Positions 1 to 9,996 of a stretch of DNA of 64,000 bases are shown piece by piece. Each line of letters opens with the position of its first letter. The first letter of the stretch is position 1. Source of the DNA: Spiroplasma_E sp902809815 (GTDB lineage Bacteria > Bacillota_I > Bacilli_A > Mycoplasmatales > VBWQ01); NCBI RefSeq assembly GCF_964030925.1, contig NZ_OZ034992.1, positions 806,001-870,000 on the forward strand, in the 5' to 3' direction. A model generated the notes under the pieces. It worked only from the letters and a program-made list of their open reading frames with translations, searched no databases and was not told where the DNA came from. A program made the position numbers and the translations under genes.

Positions 1-1044
1 TAATAAATAGTCCAAGTATTACTGAAATGCAAAATTTAAAACTAATAGAATTAGAATTAAAAGAATTAGAAAAAGAAAAAGAAGAAAGTACTATTAATGA
101 AGAAAAAAAATATTCATATTCCTTATCAAAATTTAGTTGAGGAAATTACTAATTTTAATGATTTAGCAACTGAGATTACTATTAATACTATTAAACAAAA
201 GGGTTAGATTGAAGAAAAAGAGAAATAGAATTAAAAGCAAAAATTGATTCTTTACGTACCCAATCATTTAATATTTTTGGTGTTTATAATGTTTGACTAA
301 TTCAAGAAGTATTAAATAAAGAACCACATTGATGAAATCGTTTTACTAATGCCAGAGAACAATGAAAACAGCTTACAAGTAAAATAAATAATATAACAAA
401 AGAAGAATTTATAGTTAGAAATTTATGTAGTAATAGTATTGGTGATGTTGAACAAACAGAATTGAGAAGAAAACAATTGAGAAAACAATTTAAAAATATT
501 AGTTTTGGACATTTTAGTAGAGAAAAATATTATTTATTATTTCAAGATTGAAATACCATTATAAATAAATTACAAAATGAATGCGATCAATTAAGTCAAG
601 AAAAAACGGAAATGATACTTTTTTAATAAAGACGGTGGGTAATGCCAACAATAATATTAGCAATAATAAAGTATTAGAAATAATTAAAGAAGTTTTTCCT
701 TTGTCAAAAACTGAAATTTCATTAGAAAATAATAAAGCAGAAGAAATACAAGTAAGTGATGAAGAAAATTTAAAAAAACAACTTGCAGAAGAAAATCAAA
801 AAAGTAAAGAAACAATGGAAACAAAAAAAGATGAAATAATTAAAAAAACTAGATCTTTAAAGAAAACAAATAAAGAACTAAATACTAGTATAGATATTTG
901 AAGTCAAAGATTAAAAAAATTAAAAAAACAATTTAATGATTATGAAAATAAGCATGGAATGAGTTTAAAACTTAAAGAAATAAATATTAGAATAATAACA
1001 TTAGAAGCAAAATTAACTGCACTTTTAGAAAAAAAATCAATTTA
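1..1044 (+). pseudogene. Frameshifted coiled-coil protein gene, 5' end outside window
   Basis: One continuous protein can be read only by changing frame at least three times: near 105-120, near 200 (after KQKG) and near 600-626. UGA is used as Trp, for example at 274 and 331. The pieces are Lys/Glu-rich and strongly helical, with a last segment (627-1044) of nearly pure coiled coil ending LLEKKSI. Conserved-looking patches such as PHWWNRFTNAREQW (about 326-365) show it was a real gene. I do not recognise the family. It resembles the other Spiroplasma-specific coiled-coil proteins in this window only in composition. Most likely a decayed gene; alternatively a chain of sequencing errors in A-runs. 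Confidence 0.5.
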
Positions 1045-1153
1045 AAATAAAATGATATCGTGAATTACCTTCTAAGTTTGAAGTAGGAGAATATGTTATT
1101 AATGAAAATGATTTAGAAAATGATTTAGAAAATGCAAAAAAATAGGAATCCCA

Positions 1154-1618
1154 ATGTTATATGAAAAAGATCTTAAGCAATTATTAGAAAAATATAAAAT
1201 TACAATTAAAAATAAAAAATATAAAATTGATAATGATAATGGTAGTATTGTTGTTGCTGGTGTCAAGAAATTTGAATTAAAATTAGGAAATTATGGTGGT
1301 AGTTTTGAAATTCCTACTTTATTGCAAATTCCTAGTTTTTCTCAAAATGGTAATAGCAATATTCTAGTGAGTGGTAATAATACTGTTAATGGTAATCAAT
1401 CAGGATCATTATCAGAAAGTGGTGATGTTACTGATGGTAGTTCATCATTTAGTAATTATTCACGATCATTATCAGAAAGTGGTGGTACTACTGATAGTGA
1501 ACATGATAATGATGATAAAGAAACTTTATCAATATTTACTAGTTCAGAAACTTGTAATAATGGTATGTTAGATCAGACAATGTTAGAAACTAAAAATAAT
1601 GTAGGTTCTTCTTTATAA
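1154..1618 (+). CDS. Spiroplasma-specific protein with Ser/Asp-rich tail
   Basis: A 154-residue protein of unknown function. Residues 1-75 form an ordinary mixed region (ELKLGNYGGSFEIPTLLQIP). From about residue 80 the protein is low-complexity, Ser/Gly/Asp-rich, with an internal repeat of about 22 residues (SLSESGDVTD then SLSESGGTTD). AGGA lies 6 bases before the chosen ATG. An A7 run at 1136-1142 separates it from a second open stretch (about 1052-1146, reading WYRELPSKFEVGEYVINEND). Eight A would fuse the two in frame, so the true gene may be longer and frameshifted. No signal peptide or membrane segment is seen. Followed at once by a strong hairpin. Confidence 0.45.
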   Translation: MLYEKDLKQLLEKYKITIKNKKYKIDNDNGSIVVAGVKKFELKLGNYGGSFEIPTLLQIPSFSQNGNSNILVSGNNTVNGNQSGSLSESGDVTDGSSSFSNYSRSLSESGGTTDSEHDNDDKETLSIFTSSETCNNGMLDQTMLETKNNVGSSL

Positions 1619-1627
1619 ATAAATTAA

Positions 1628-1668
1628 AAAGAATGAGTTTTAATTAATTTTAATTAAACTCATTCTTT
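1628..1668. terminator. Bidirectional intrinsic terminator
   Basis: A nearly perfect palindrome with arms AAAGAATGAGTTT and AAACTCATTCTTT flanking an AT core. It has T-runs on both sides and lies between two convergent genes (plus-strand stop at 1618, minus-strand stop at 1706), so it can serve both. Confidence 0.75.
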
Positions 1669-1705
1669 TAACTTTTTTTCTTTTTAATATTTTATAAAAT
1701 ATAGT

Positions 1706-2248
1706 CTATAAAATATCTTTATGAATAGTATTTTTTACATTAGATTGATTATCAATTATTACCCATTCATCTTCTTTGTTTATTTCTGATTTAGCATCAT
1801 TTAGCATATCATATTGTTCTTCAACATTTATTTCTGATTTAGCATCATTTAGCATATCATATTGTTCTTCAACATTTATTTCTGATTTAGCATCATTTAG
1901 CATATCATATTGTTCTTCAACATTTTTGCTATTGTTATTATCTAAAATTATTTGATTAATTTTAGTTGCATCATCTAATATCATATTATATTCACATTTA
2001 CTTATATTACTTGATTGATTTGTTAGATTCTTTGAGTTTAATGTAGTTTTCTTTTCATCATTTTTTTGTATTACTTTTATATTTAATTCTTGTTTTTTAT
2101 TTTTGTAAAAATTTCATGAATAGTAACCAATTCCACCAGCAAGACATACTAGTCCCACTGTAAGAGGATTATTTGGAAGTATTGATTGTAATAAATTAGA
2201 AAGTATTTCAGAATTAATTTCGCTCTCATTTGTGTTTAAAAATTTCAT
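1706..2248 (-). CDS. Membrane-anchored protein with three identical 16-residue repeats
   Basis: A 180-residue protein. An ATG at 2248 is preceded by AAAGGAAC. Residues 29-48 (VGLVCLAGGIGYYSW and neighbours) make one membrane segment, so the protein is probably N-anchored. A Lys/Asn-rich linker follows, then three exact tandem copies of NVEEQYDMLNDAKSEI (48-bp repeats at about 1776-1925 on the plus strand). It ends in an acidic tail. UGA/Trp is used. The repeat units are identical in DNA, so copy number is probably unstable. The function is unknown; the architecture fits a surface or scaffold protein. Its 5' leader carries a terminator-like hairpin (2279-2304) shared in design with three other lineage-specific genes here. 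Confidence 0.6.
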
Positions 2249-2278
2249 TTTTATGTTCCTTTCAAATCAAAATAAAAA

Positions 2279-2304
2279 CCTATTTATTTACAAAAATAAA
2301 TAGG
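2279..2304 (-). promoter_or_regulatory. Terminator-like leader hairpin upstream of the repeat protein
   Basis: Read on the minus strand: AAGTTTTTA, an 11-bp perfect stem (CCTATTTATTT / AAATAAATAGG), then TTTTTATTTT, then the AAAGGAAC ribosome binding site of the gene starting at 2248. A hairpin plus U-tract inside a 5' leader is the layout of an attenuator. The same flank-stem-flank pattern precedes the genes starting at 9915 (minus), 17212 and 19031. Confidence 0.55.
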
Positions 2305-2412
2305 ATAAAAACTTATATTAAATTTTTACTAAATAAATATAGCATAATTTATATATTAATTGTTAATAAGTTATTTAAAATTTTTATAAAAAAGCATATA
2401 TCCAAAAAAATA

Positions 2413-2441
2413 TTGACTTTCGCGTTAAAGTTATATATATT
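2413..2441 (+). promoter_or_regulatory. Promoter of topA operon
   Basis: TTGACT at 2413-2418 and TATATT at 2436-2441 are separated by 17 bases, about 55 bases ahead of the topA start. This is the best sigma-70-type match in the gap between the divergent leader hairpin and topA. Confidence 0.6.
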
Positions 2442-2494
2442 AAAAAATAGTATTTGAATAAAGCTAATAAATTATATATAGAGGAAGATATAAG

Positions 2495-4456
2495 ATGCCA
2501 TCAAAATTAGTAATCATGGAATCTCCAGTTAAAAGTAAAGCAGTACAATCATATTTAGGTAATGATTATTTAGTGTTATCTTCGGATGGACACATTCGTA
2601 ATTTAGCAATTAAAGGTCAATATGGTTTGGGAATTGATTTAGAAACTTTTGAACCAATTTACAAAATTGATCGCAAAAAAATGCCAAAGGTAAAAGAATT
2701 AAAAAGTAAATTAAAAAGTATTACTCATGTTTATCTAGCAACCGATCATGATCGTGAAGGAGAAGCAATTGCTTATCATTTAGATCAAGTATTAGCAACA
2801 AGTAATATATCATCACGAATAACTTTTAATGAAATTACTAAAGATGCAATTTTAACAGCATTTAAATCTCCACATAGTATTGATTTACCATTAGTTCGTA
2901 GTCAAGAAGCAAGAAGAATGGTTGATCGTATCATTGGTTTTCGCTTAAGTAATCTATTACAAAAGAAGATCGGTTCACGTAGTGCAGGGAGAGTACAATC
3001 AGTAGCATTAAAATTAATAGCAACAAGAGAACGCGAAATTATTAATTTTATTAGTAAAGAATTTTGAACAATTAATAGTACTTATCAAAAAAAAATAATA
3101 TTAAATTGTGAAAAATATAAAGAAGAACTGTTAGTTATTAATAATGAACAAGAAGCAGTTGCTATTAAAAATGCATTAAGTGATAGTTATCAAGTAATTT
3201 CTGTTACTGAACAAAATCGTAAGCGTAATTCATTAAATCCATTTACTACTAGTAGTTTATTACAAGCAGCATCAACACAATTAAATTTTAGTACTGCTAA
3301 AACAACGCTTATTGCTCAGCAATTGTATGAAGGAATTGATGTTAATGGAACACTTACTGGATTTATTAGTTATCCTCGTACTGATTCAATACGTTTAAAT
3401 GATAAATTTATTGAAAATGCCAAAACATTAATTGTTAATGAATATGGTGAACAATATCTTGGGCAGAAGAAAGAACAGACTAATAAAAAAAATGTGCAAG
3501 ATGCTCATGAAGCAATCAGACCAACTGATTTAACAATGAATAATAAACGTGCTATTGATTTTTTAAATAAAGATCAATTAAAACTTTATAATTTAATTTA
3601 TTTTCGTGCCCTTAGTTCATTAATGGCACCAGCACAATTAATTAGTACTACTGTTTTATTTAAAAATAATGATTATCAATTTCGTTTAACAGGACAACAA
3701 ATCAAGTTTAAAGGATTTTTAATGCTTGATGTAGAAAGTCTTGAAAATGAAGAACTTTTAGTTTTACCAAAATTTGAAAAAAATCAAATTATTAAAGTTG
3801 AGTCAGTAAATTTACAGCAACACTTTACTAAACCAAAACCAAGATACACAGAAGCTAAATTAATTAAAACATTAGAAGAACTAGGAATTGGTCGACCATC
3901 GACTTATAATCCAATTATGAACACTATTAAAGAACGCGGTTATGTTATTATTGAAAATAAGTCTTTTAAAGCTACTGAGAAAGGTCTTTTAACTAATGAT
4001 AAACTTCAAGAGTTTTTTTATGATATTATTAATGAGACATATACTTCACAAGTTGAAACTCAATTAGATCAAATTGCTCATGGTAATTTTGATATGCATC
4101 AAGTGGTAAAAGACTTTTGAGTTAAGTTTGAACCAAGGATTGATGATGCTTTTGATAAAATGACTGAGTTTAAAATTAAACCGGTTTTATTAGATCAAGA
4201 TTGTCCACTTTGTGGTGCCCCACTTGTGCAAAGAACAGGAAGATATGGTAAATTTAACGGTTGTTCAGCATTTCCAAAATGTCGATATATTCAAAAACAA
4301 TTAGAAAAAATTAAACCTTGTTTAGTATGTACAGATGGTTGAATGGTTGTTAAATCTTCAAAACAAAATCGAAAATTTTTAGGGTGTACTAATTATCCAA
4401 ATTGTAAACATGTTGAAAAGTATCAAGAAGTAACTTCTGATAAAGAAGTAAAGTAG
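2495..4456 (+). CDS. topA: DNA topoisomerase I
   Basis: A type IA topoisomerase of 653 residues, which relaxes negative supercoils by transient cleavage of one strand. The TOPRIM domain has Glu9 (IMESP) and the D84-H-D86-R-E88 motif. The active-site Tyr is Tyr293 in GFISYPRTDS. Two C-terminal Cys4 zinc ribbons follow (CPLC...GCSAFPKC and CLVC...GCTNYPNC). In-frame UGA codons (for example 3065-3067 and 4118-4120) are Trp. The ribosome binding site AGAGGAAG lies just before the ATG. It heads a tight cluster with truB and ribF. Confidence 0.95.
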
Positions 4457-4465
4457 GTGAAACGC

Positions 4466-5389
4466 ATGTTAAAAGATTATATATTATTAATAGATAAACC
4501 TTCATTTATGACATCACAAGATTGTCTTGTTGTTATTAAAAAACGTTTGAAATTAAATAAAATTGGTCATACAGGTACGTTAGATCCTTTAGCAACAGGA
4601 CTAATGGTAGTACTTGTGAATGAAGCAACCAAAATTAGTGATTTTATTTTAAAAAGTGATAAAGTTTACATTGCAAAAATGCAACTATTTTTAAAAACCG
4701 ACACCGGCGATATTACTGGTAAAATTATTGAATCAAAACCACATCTTGATTTAAAAGAATCAGAAATTGTTAAAGCACTTGAATTTTATAATAATCGTCA
4801 ATATGAGCAAATAATTCCTGCTTATGCAGCAGTTAAAATTAATGGTAAAAAACTTTATGAATATGCTCGTGAGAATATTCCTGTTGAATTACCAAAACGT
4901 AAGGTTTATATTAAATCTTTAAAATTAATTAGTTTTAATAATGATTTAGTTACTTTTGAAGTAGTATGTTCAAAAGGAACTTATGTTCGAGCTTTGGTTA
5001 CTGACATTGCTAGAATTTTACATACATCAGCAACTTTAACTTATTTGAGAAGAATTCATCAATCGGGTTTTGATTTAAGTAATGCCCTAAATTTAGATGT
5101 TATTAATGAAGAAACAGTTAGTAAAAATCATATTAGTATTTATGATGGTGTTAAAAATATTATGCCAGCGATTGTTGTTGATAATAGTAAAAGTGTTATT
5201 GATGGTAAACCTTTAGTTATTGATAGCACTAATGAGCCATATGTTTTAGTTGTTAATTATGAACATTTGCCATTAGCTATTTATCGTAATCAAAAAAATA
5301 ATTTATACGTAAGCCAACGAGGTTTTAAATGTAATGAAGATATTAAAATTGAAAAATCTAAATATTCAAAATCAAAAATTGATGTCTAA
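4466..5389 (+). CDS. truB: tRNA pseudouridine(55) synthase
   Basis: Makes pseudouridine 55 in the T-loop of tRNAs. Carries the signature GHTGTLDPLATGL with catalytic Asp40 (counting from the ATG), then the KxY and RGTYVR-like motif (SKGTYVRALVTDIA). About 307 residues, normal for the family. A GTG at 4457 abuts the topA stop, but GTAGGTG spaced before the ATG at 4466 looks like the ribosome binding site, so I chose the ATG. Its end overlaps the ribF start by 8 bases, which suggests translational coupling. Confidence 0.93.
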   Translation: MLKDYILLIDKPSFMTSQDCLVVIKKRLKLNKIGHTGTLDPLATGLMVVLVNEATKISDFILKSDKVYIAKMQLFLKTDTGDITGKIIESKPHLDLKESEIVKALEFYNNRQYEQIIPAYAAVKINGKKLYEYARENIPVELPKRKVYIKSLKLISFNNDLVTFEVVCSKGTYVRALVTDIARILHTSATLTYLRRIHQSGFDLSNALNLDVINEETVSKNHISIYDGVKNIMPAIVVDNSKSVIDGKPLVIDSTNEPYVLVVNYEHLPLAIYRNQKNNLYVSQRGFKCNEDIKIEKSKYSKSKIDV

Positions 5390-6266
5390 ACCAATTATTG
5401 CTTGTTGAGGTTTTTTTGATGGTATTCATCAAGGTCATCAAACCCTATTTAAACAATTATTAGTTAATTCAACAATAAATAATTATCAAACATGTATTAT
5501 TAGTTTTGATAGAAAACCACAAAGTGTAATTAGTAATAAAAATAATGAGGTTTTATTAAGTAATGAAGATAAAATTAAAACAATTGCTAAATATAATTTT
5601 GATTATTATTGGGAAATTAAGTTTAGTAAAGAAATAGCAACACTTTCACCAGAGCAATTTATTTCGTGATTATTGGCAAATAATGTTAAAGCGGTAGTTG
5701 TTAATCCAAATATTAGGTTTGGTTATCAAGGGCAAGGTAATATTAAAACATTACAACAATCTTCATTACAAGTTTATCTTTGTAATGATATTATTGTTAA
5801 TAATAACAAAGTTTCTTCAACTTATATTAAACAACTTTTACAAAATAAAGATATTAGTAGTGCTAATCTTTGTTTACAACAAGAGCCATATACAATTAGT
5901 GGTAAAGTAGTTCATGGTATTAAAGAGGCTAGAATGATTAATTTTCCAACTGCTAATTTATCGTTATTAACAAACTATGCATTACCGGGTCTTGCTACTT
6001 ATATTACGCTTACTGAAGTAGATAATAAATGATATCAAAGTATGACAGTAATTATGTTACGTAATAATAAGCCGTTAGTTGAAACTTACTTATTAAACTT
6101 TAATCAAGATTTATATGGAAAAATCATTAAAGTTAGATTTTTAGATTTTCTTCGTGATAATTTAAAGTTTACTAATTTAGATGATTTAAAAAAACAAGTG
6201 GATAAAGACTTAATAGAAACAATTAAATATTTTGCTAATTCTAGTAGTAAATTATTAAAGCCATAA
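5382..6266 (+). CDS. ribF: Bifunctional riboflavin kinase / FAD synthetase
   Basis: Phosphorylates riboflavin to FMN and adenylates FMN to FAD. About 294 residues, standard length. The N-terminal nucleotidyltransferase domain carries FFDGIHQGH (HxGH) and the ISSTxIR-like VSSTYIK. The C-terminal kinase domain carries GKVVHGIKEARMINFPTANL with the PTAN motif. The first residues include a UGA-coded Trp (ACWGFFDG). It starts inside the end of truB (ATG 5382, truB stop at 5389), a usual mollicute arrangement. A weak AT hairpin lies around 6266-6295. Confidence 0.92.
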
Positions 6267-6402
6267 TAATTGTGATATTCTTTATATTTACAATAATTAT
6301 TAACATTATAAATACTATTTATTAAAAACTATTTCCAATAAAATTTAATTTTATTGTATATGCTAATGAAAAATAAAAAAGAAAAAAGGGAGTAAATAAA
6401 TA

Positions 6403-6705
6403 ATGAAATATTGAGTAAAAGAATTTATAAATCAAATAAAAGATAATAATGAAATTTGCGCAAACTGTGATTATAAAGAAAATTTACAAAAAAATATTAC
6501 TTCAAATGATAATTGTCAAATTGTAAATGATGAAAGAATGCCATTGTTACAAGAACACGCTTCAAATAATAAATGTATAGTTATTGAAATAGAATCAAAC
6601 ATTTCAGCTGTTAATAATATAGTAGAAATAAATTTACAAGGAAAACAAATTGAACAAAAAAAACAGACTACTAATAAATTACCTAATTATGGTTCAATTT
6701 GTTAA
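6403..6705 (+). CDS. Small protein of unknown function
   Basis: A 100-residue Asn/Gln-rich protein beginning MKYWVKEFINQIKDNNE, with GGGAG ten bases before the ATG and a UGA-coded Trp at position 4. It has a CANC pair near residue 19 and scattered single Cys, too few for a clear zinc site. No signal peptide or membrane span is seen. It stands alone, converging on the choline-kinase-like gene. No family recognised; coding is supported by ribosome binding site, length and composition. Confidence 0.5.
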
Positions 6706-6755
6706 GAAGTTAAAACTACATAATCAGACTTAAAATGATGAATTATTTAAATAAC

Positions 6756-7559
6756 TTATTTTAATAGATTAGTTAATTTACTTTCACTAATTTCTTTATA
6801 TATGTTTAAATTAGTTTGTTCGTATAAATAACAAGCTCAATAATATCAAATTAAATTTTGATAATTCATTCATTTTTTAGCAATAATTATTTGTTCATTA
6901 TTTAAATTAAAACAATTAAATCAAGTATTAATTTCGGTTTCAGAAGTTAAACTTTCAGAAGCAAAAGAGGCAATATCAAATAATTCGTCGTTTCAACAAG
7001 CAAAATCTCAATCAATTAAATATCAACAATTATTTTTTTTAACAAAATTATTTAATGTTAAATCATTATGAGATAAAACAATTGTTGTTGGTTGATAAGT
7101 AGCAATTCATTTGATTACCTCACTGGTTATTTTTTCTAAGCAAGGATTACTAGTAGTTAAATTACAGTATAAATTAAGTTGTTCTAAACCTTTTCAAGTT
7201 TTAATTAATGATTTATTATCAAATTTAATATTATGTAGTTGTTTTACCAATGATGAAATTTGTTCTAATATTTGTTTATTAATTATTTGTTCGCTTAAAT
7301 TAATTAAATTATGATAATATGGCATTAAGGTTAATAGTTTATTATTATTAATATTGACTTCATTAATAGGTAATGTAAATTTTTTTGATTTAATTAATTT
7401 AATAACATTAATTTGATTTGTAAAATTCAAAAAAGGTTGCAAAATATCTTTAGATTGTTTTAAAAAAAAATGTTTATTTACTAAAAATAAGTCATTGGTT
7501 AAACCTTTTGTTTTTAATAGTTCTAATTGATATGGTGGTTTAATAGTTTTAAATTTCAA
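6756..7559 (-). CDS. Choline/ethanolamine kinase-like phosphotransferase (LicA type)
   Basis: 267 residues. The Brenner-type catalytic motif is SHNDLTLNNF (HxDxxxxN), followed about 17 residues later by the metal-binding motif LIDWDFA. This order is diagnostic of the choline kinase / aminoglycoside phosphotransferase (APH) fold. It probably phosphorylates choline or another small alcohol for lipid or glycoconjugate synthesis. The start is a TTG at 7559, chosen because AGAGGTG precedes it at the right distance and no ATG is available. Several UGA codons encode Trp. A kinase for other substrates is possible. Confidence 0.75.
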
Positions 7560-7642
7560 AATGACACCTCTATTTTGCTTGTATTGTCTGTAATAAAATT
7601 ATACAATTTATTAAATAAAAAATATTGAAAGTAAGTGATAGT

Positions 7643-8143
7643 ATGTTAAAAAAAGGTTATATTCATATTTATAAAGGTGAAGGAAGAGGTAAAACCTCAA
7701 TTCTTAATGGTATGGTAATTAGAGCATTGGGTAATAATCTTAATGTTAGTTACTTACGTTTTTTAAAACAAAATACTAAACTTAAAATTGAAAGTTTTTA
7801 TGAATCTTCGCAAAAATTTTTTTGAGAAATGGATGAAGAAGAAAAAAATAAATTGAAACAAGAAACTAATTATGGTCTTACTAGATTAAAACTGTTAAGT
7901 CAAAGTGATAATACTGATCTTATTGTTGTTGATGAAATTTTAGGGTGTATTCAAAATAATTTGATTAAAGAACAAGACTTAATTGAAATTTTAAAAAATA
8001 AAAAATCACATATTGAAATTGCATTATCTGGTAGATATGCATCTTTTGCCTTAGAGCAATGTGCTAATTTAATTAGTGAAGTTAAATCAATTAAACATTA
8101 TTTTGAAAAAGGTCAAATTGCTCGTGAAGGGATTGATTATTAA
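7643..8143 (+). CDS. CobA/BtuR-family ATP:corrinoid adenosyltransferase-like protein
   Basis: 166 residues. The N-terminal Walker A variant GEGRGKTS follows a short beta strand (GYIHIYKGEGRGKTS). Later come LIVVDEILG (Walker B-like) and a C-terminal GQIAREGIDY that matches the usual BtuR ending (…AQxGIEF). The family transfers the adenosyl group of ATP to cob(I)alamin. I chose the ATG at 7643 because the upstream TTG (7625) lacks a ribosome binding site. The stop overlaps the rdgB start (TAATG), so the two are coupled. A B12-dependent pathway is unexpected in Spiroplasma; the protein may have another nucleotide-related role. Confidence 0.7.
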
Positions 8144-8736
8144 TGACTGCTAAAACCTTATGGTTTGCATCTAATAATATCGGTAAAATTAATGAATTAA
8201 AGAGTATCTTACAGACAAAGGGATATAATGTCAAATCAATGTTAGATCTTAATTCTCCTCTTGAAATTAATGAAACAGGTACATCATTTATTGAAAATGC
8301 AATTTTAAAAGCAACAACACTTGCAAAATTAGTGAATGGTCCTGTAATTGCTGATGATTCAGGGTTAGAAATATTAGCTTTAAATAATTTTCCTGGTATT
8401 AACTCAGCACGATGAAAGGGAGAAATGTCCTATCATGATGCAATGTTAGACATTTTAGAACAAATGGAAGGTGAAACTAATCGTGCAGCAGTATTTATTT
8501 CTGCTATTGCTTATGTTGATTTTGATCATAAGATTACTAAAACATTTATTGGTAAACTTGAAGGTGAAATCACTACTGAGATAAAAGGTAATGATGGTTT
8601 TGGTTACGATCAAATATTTTATGTTCCAGTAGTACATGCTACTTTAGGTGAATTGTCATTGGCAGATAAAAATAAAATTTCTCATCGTAATTCAGCAATT
8701 CAGCAATTATTAACATTTTTACAAGAACAAAATTAG
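8143..8736 (+). CDS. rdgB: XTP/dITP pyrophosphatase (HAM1 family)
   Basis: House-cleaning enzyme that hydrolyses dITP, XTP and similar nucleotides to monophosphates. 197 residues, normal length. Motifs in order: SNNIGKINEL, IADDSGLEI, PGINSARW, GNDGFGYDQIF and KISHRNSA. Starts at the ATG that overlaps the stop of the adenosyltransferase-like gene. One UGA/Trp occurs at 8413-8415. Confidence 0.93.
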
Positions 8737-8745
8737 ATAGTTAAA

Positions 8746-9170
8746 ATGAAAAATAAAAAGGATGGTTTAATTCTTTTTTACAGTTTTTCTTTTTTAAAGA
8801 TTGAATTTTGTTTAGAAACTATTTTAAATAATAGTTTAAGTAAAATAGATAAATTAAAAAAAAATAGTAAAGATACTATGTTAGTTATATCATTTTAGTA
8901 ATAGTTTACTTGTTTATTTTTTAATGATTTTATTAAAAAATGAAAGAATGGTTTATATAAAAAAATAACGCAAAATGAAGTTGATTTATTACAAGAAGTA
9001 GTTGTTATTGGATTTCCTAGAACATATAATACTTTTGGTAATACTGAACTTTAATATTAAAACATAGTATTAGTTATGATAGTTTTTTAATATTCAAGAA
9101 ATAAATGAAAATGGTAAACGAGATTTTACTATTAATAGTGGTCAAAAATTTAATTTTATATCAATATAAT
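8746..9170 (+). pseudogene. Gene remnants in several frames
   Basis: Broken reading frames behind rdgB. The first is a 50-codon piece (8746-8898) starting MKNKKDGLILFYSFSFLK. Later pieces read KKITQNEVDLLQEVVVIGFPRTYNTFGNTEL (about 8960-9054) and EINENGKRDFTINSGQKFNF (about 9095-9168). None has a credible full-length frame and I do not recognise the parent gene. Probably one or two decayed genes. Confidence 0.35.
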
Positions 9171-9190
9171 TTGTTTAAAAATTAATTTTT

Positions 9191-9226
9191 AAAAAGCTTG
9201 TAACTTTTAAGTTACAAGCTTTTTTT
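9191..9226. terminator. Strong intrinsic terminator
   Basis: A 16-bp perfect stem AAAAAGCTTGTAACTT / AAGTTACAAGCTTTTT with T-runs on both sides. It ends the remnant region on plus and the repeat gene 9225-9915 on minus; the minus gene's stop codon overlaps it. Confidence 0.8.
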
Positions 9227-9915
9227 ACATTTTTGGTAAATTTGGTTTAAATTCACTTGTTGTTGATTGAGTTTGCAAATCCATAGTGTTAATCTTTGTG
9301 ATTACTTGTTTTGGTCAAAATACTTCTTTTTGTTCTTTTGTAAAGTATTCAATTTGTTCTTGTGTAAATGCTTGTATTTGTTCGCTTGTGAAACTTTGCA
9401 TTTGTATAGGTGTAAATGATTGTATTTGTTCACTTGTGAAACTTTGCATTTGCTCTTTTGTAAAAGCAGAGATTTGTCAAAATGTAAATTGTTCAATTTG
9501 ATGCACCATTAATGCTTGAATTTGTTCAGGTAAAAATGATTGTATTTGTTGAATTGTAAAACTTTGTATTTGTTCTGCTGTAAGTTCTTTAATTTGTCAA
9601 TTTGTTAATCATTTTATTTGTTTTGGTGATAATCTTTGTATTTGTTCTGTTGTTAGTGTTGAGACTAATATATTTGTGCTTCTTTTTTTATGTCTGTTTT
9701 TAATTTTAGTTGTTGTTAATGGTGTTGTTATTTGTTGTCTTAACTTTTTTCCTCATTCTTGTGATTTTAAAAAAATTTGATATGTTTGTTCAACTTTATT
9801 TTTGTGTTCTTGAATAGAATTTTTTCAAGTAATATTTTTTTATATTAGTAGGATCTGTACTGTTAGTATTAAAAGTTACCAATTCACTGGTATTATTAAT
9901 AAGTAAATCATTCAT
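9225..9915 (-). pseudogene. EQIQ-repeat protein, frameshifted in an A-run
   Basis: From ATG 9915 (ribosome binding site AGAGG) the frame reads about 28 residues. It is then broken by an A7 run near 9834-9840; six A would restore it. The remaining about 200 residues consist mostly of a period-10 repeat of the form FTxEQIQ-S/A (EQIQSFT, EQMQSFT, EQIEYFT). At least ten units are degenerate, preceded by a basic segment (KKLRQQITTPLTTTKIKNRHKKR). UGA is Trp. Regular 10-residue amphipathic repeats suggest a solenoid or elongated helical surface. Function unknown. The A-run could be decay, phase variation or a read error. It has the leader hairpin at 9941-9970, and an IS3 element inserted 26 bases beyond that may have displaced the promoter. 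Confidence 0.55.
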
Positions 9916-9940
9916 TTTAGATACCTCTTTTTAACTATAA

Positions 9941-9970
9941 AACTCATTACTTTTTTTAAAGTAATGAGTT
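9941..9970 (-). promoter_or_regulatory. Terminator-like leader hairpin of the EQIQ-repeat gene
   Basis: Perfect arms AACTCATTACTTT / AAAGTAATGAGTT, followed on the minus strand by TTTATAG and then AGAGG. The stem is almost identical to the one at 18976-19008, supporting a common leader element. Confidence 0.55.
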
Positions 9971-9996
9971 AGAAGTGTTTAGAATTATTGTTATTT

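Noticed and set aside
1371..1571. 66-codon frame inside the Ser-rich gene
   Set aside because: Out-of-frame shadow of the repeat region with no ribosome binding site.
2230..2457. 75-codon open frame on plus strand between the repeat protein and topA
   Set aside because: It runs over the leader hairpin and the topA promoter, lacks a ribosome binding site, and its Lys/Ile-rich translation is what AT-rich DNA gives by chance.
9286..9501. Cys-rich frame (VKLCICS repeats) on plus strand
   Set aside because: Antisense shadow of the EQIQ decapeptide repeats; the apparent repeat comes from them.
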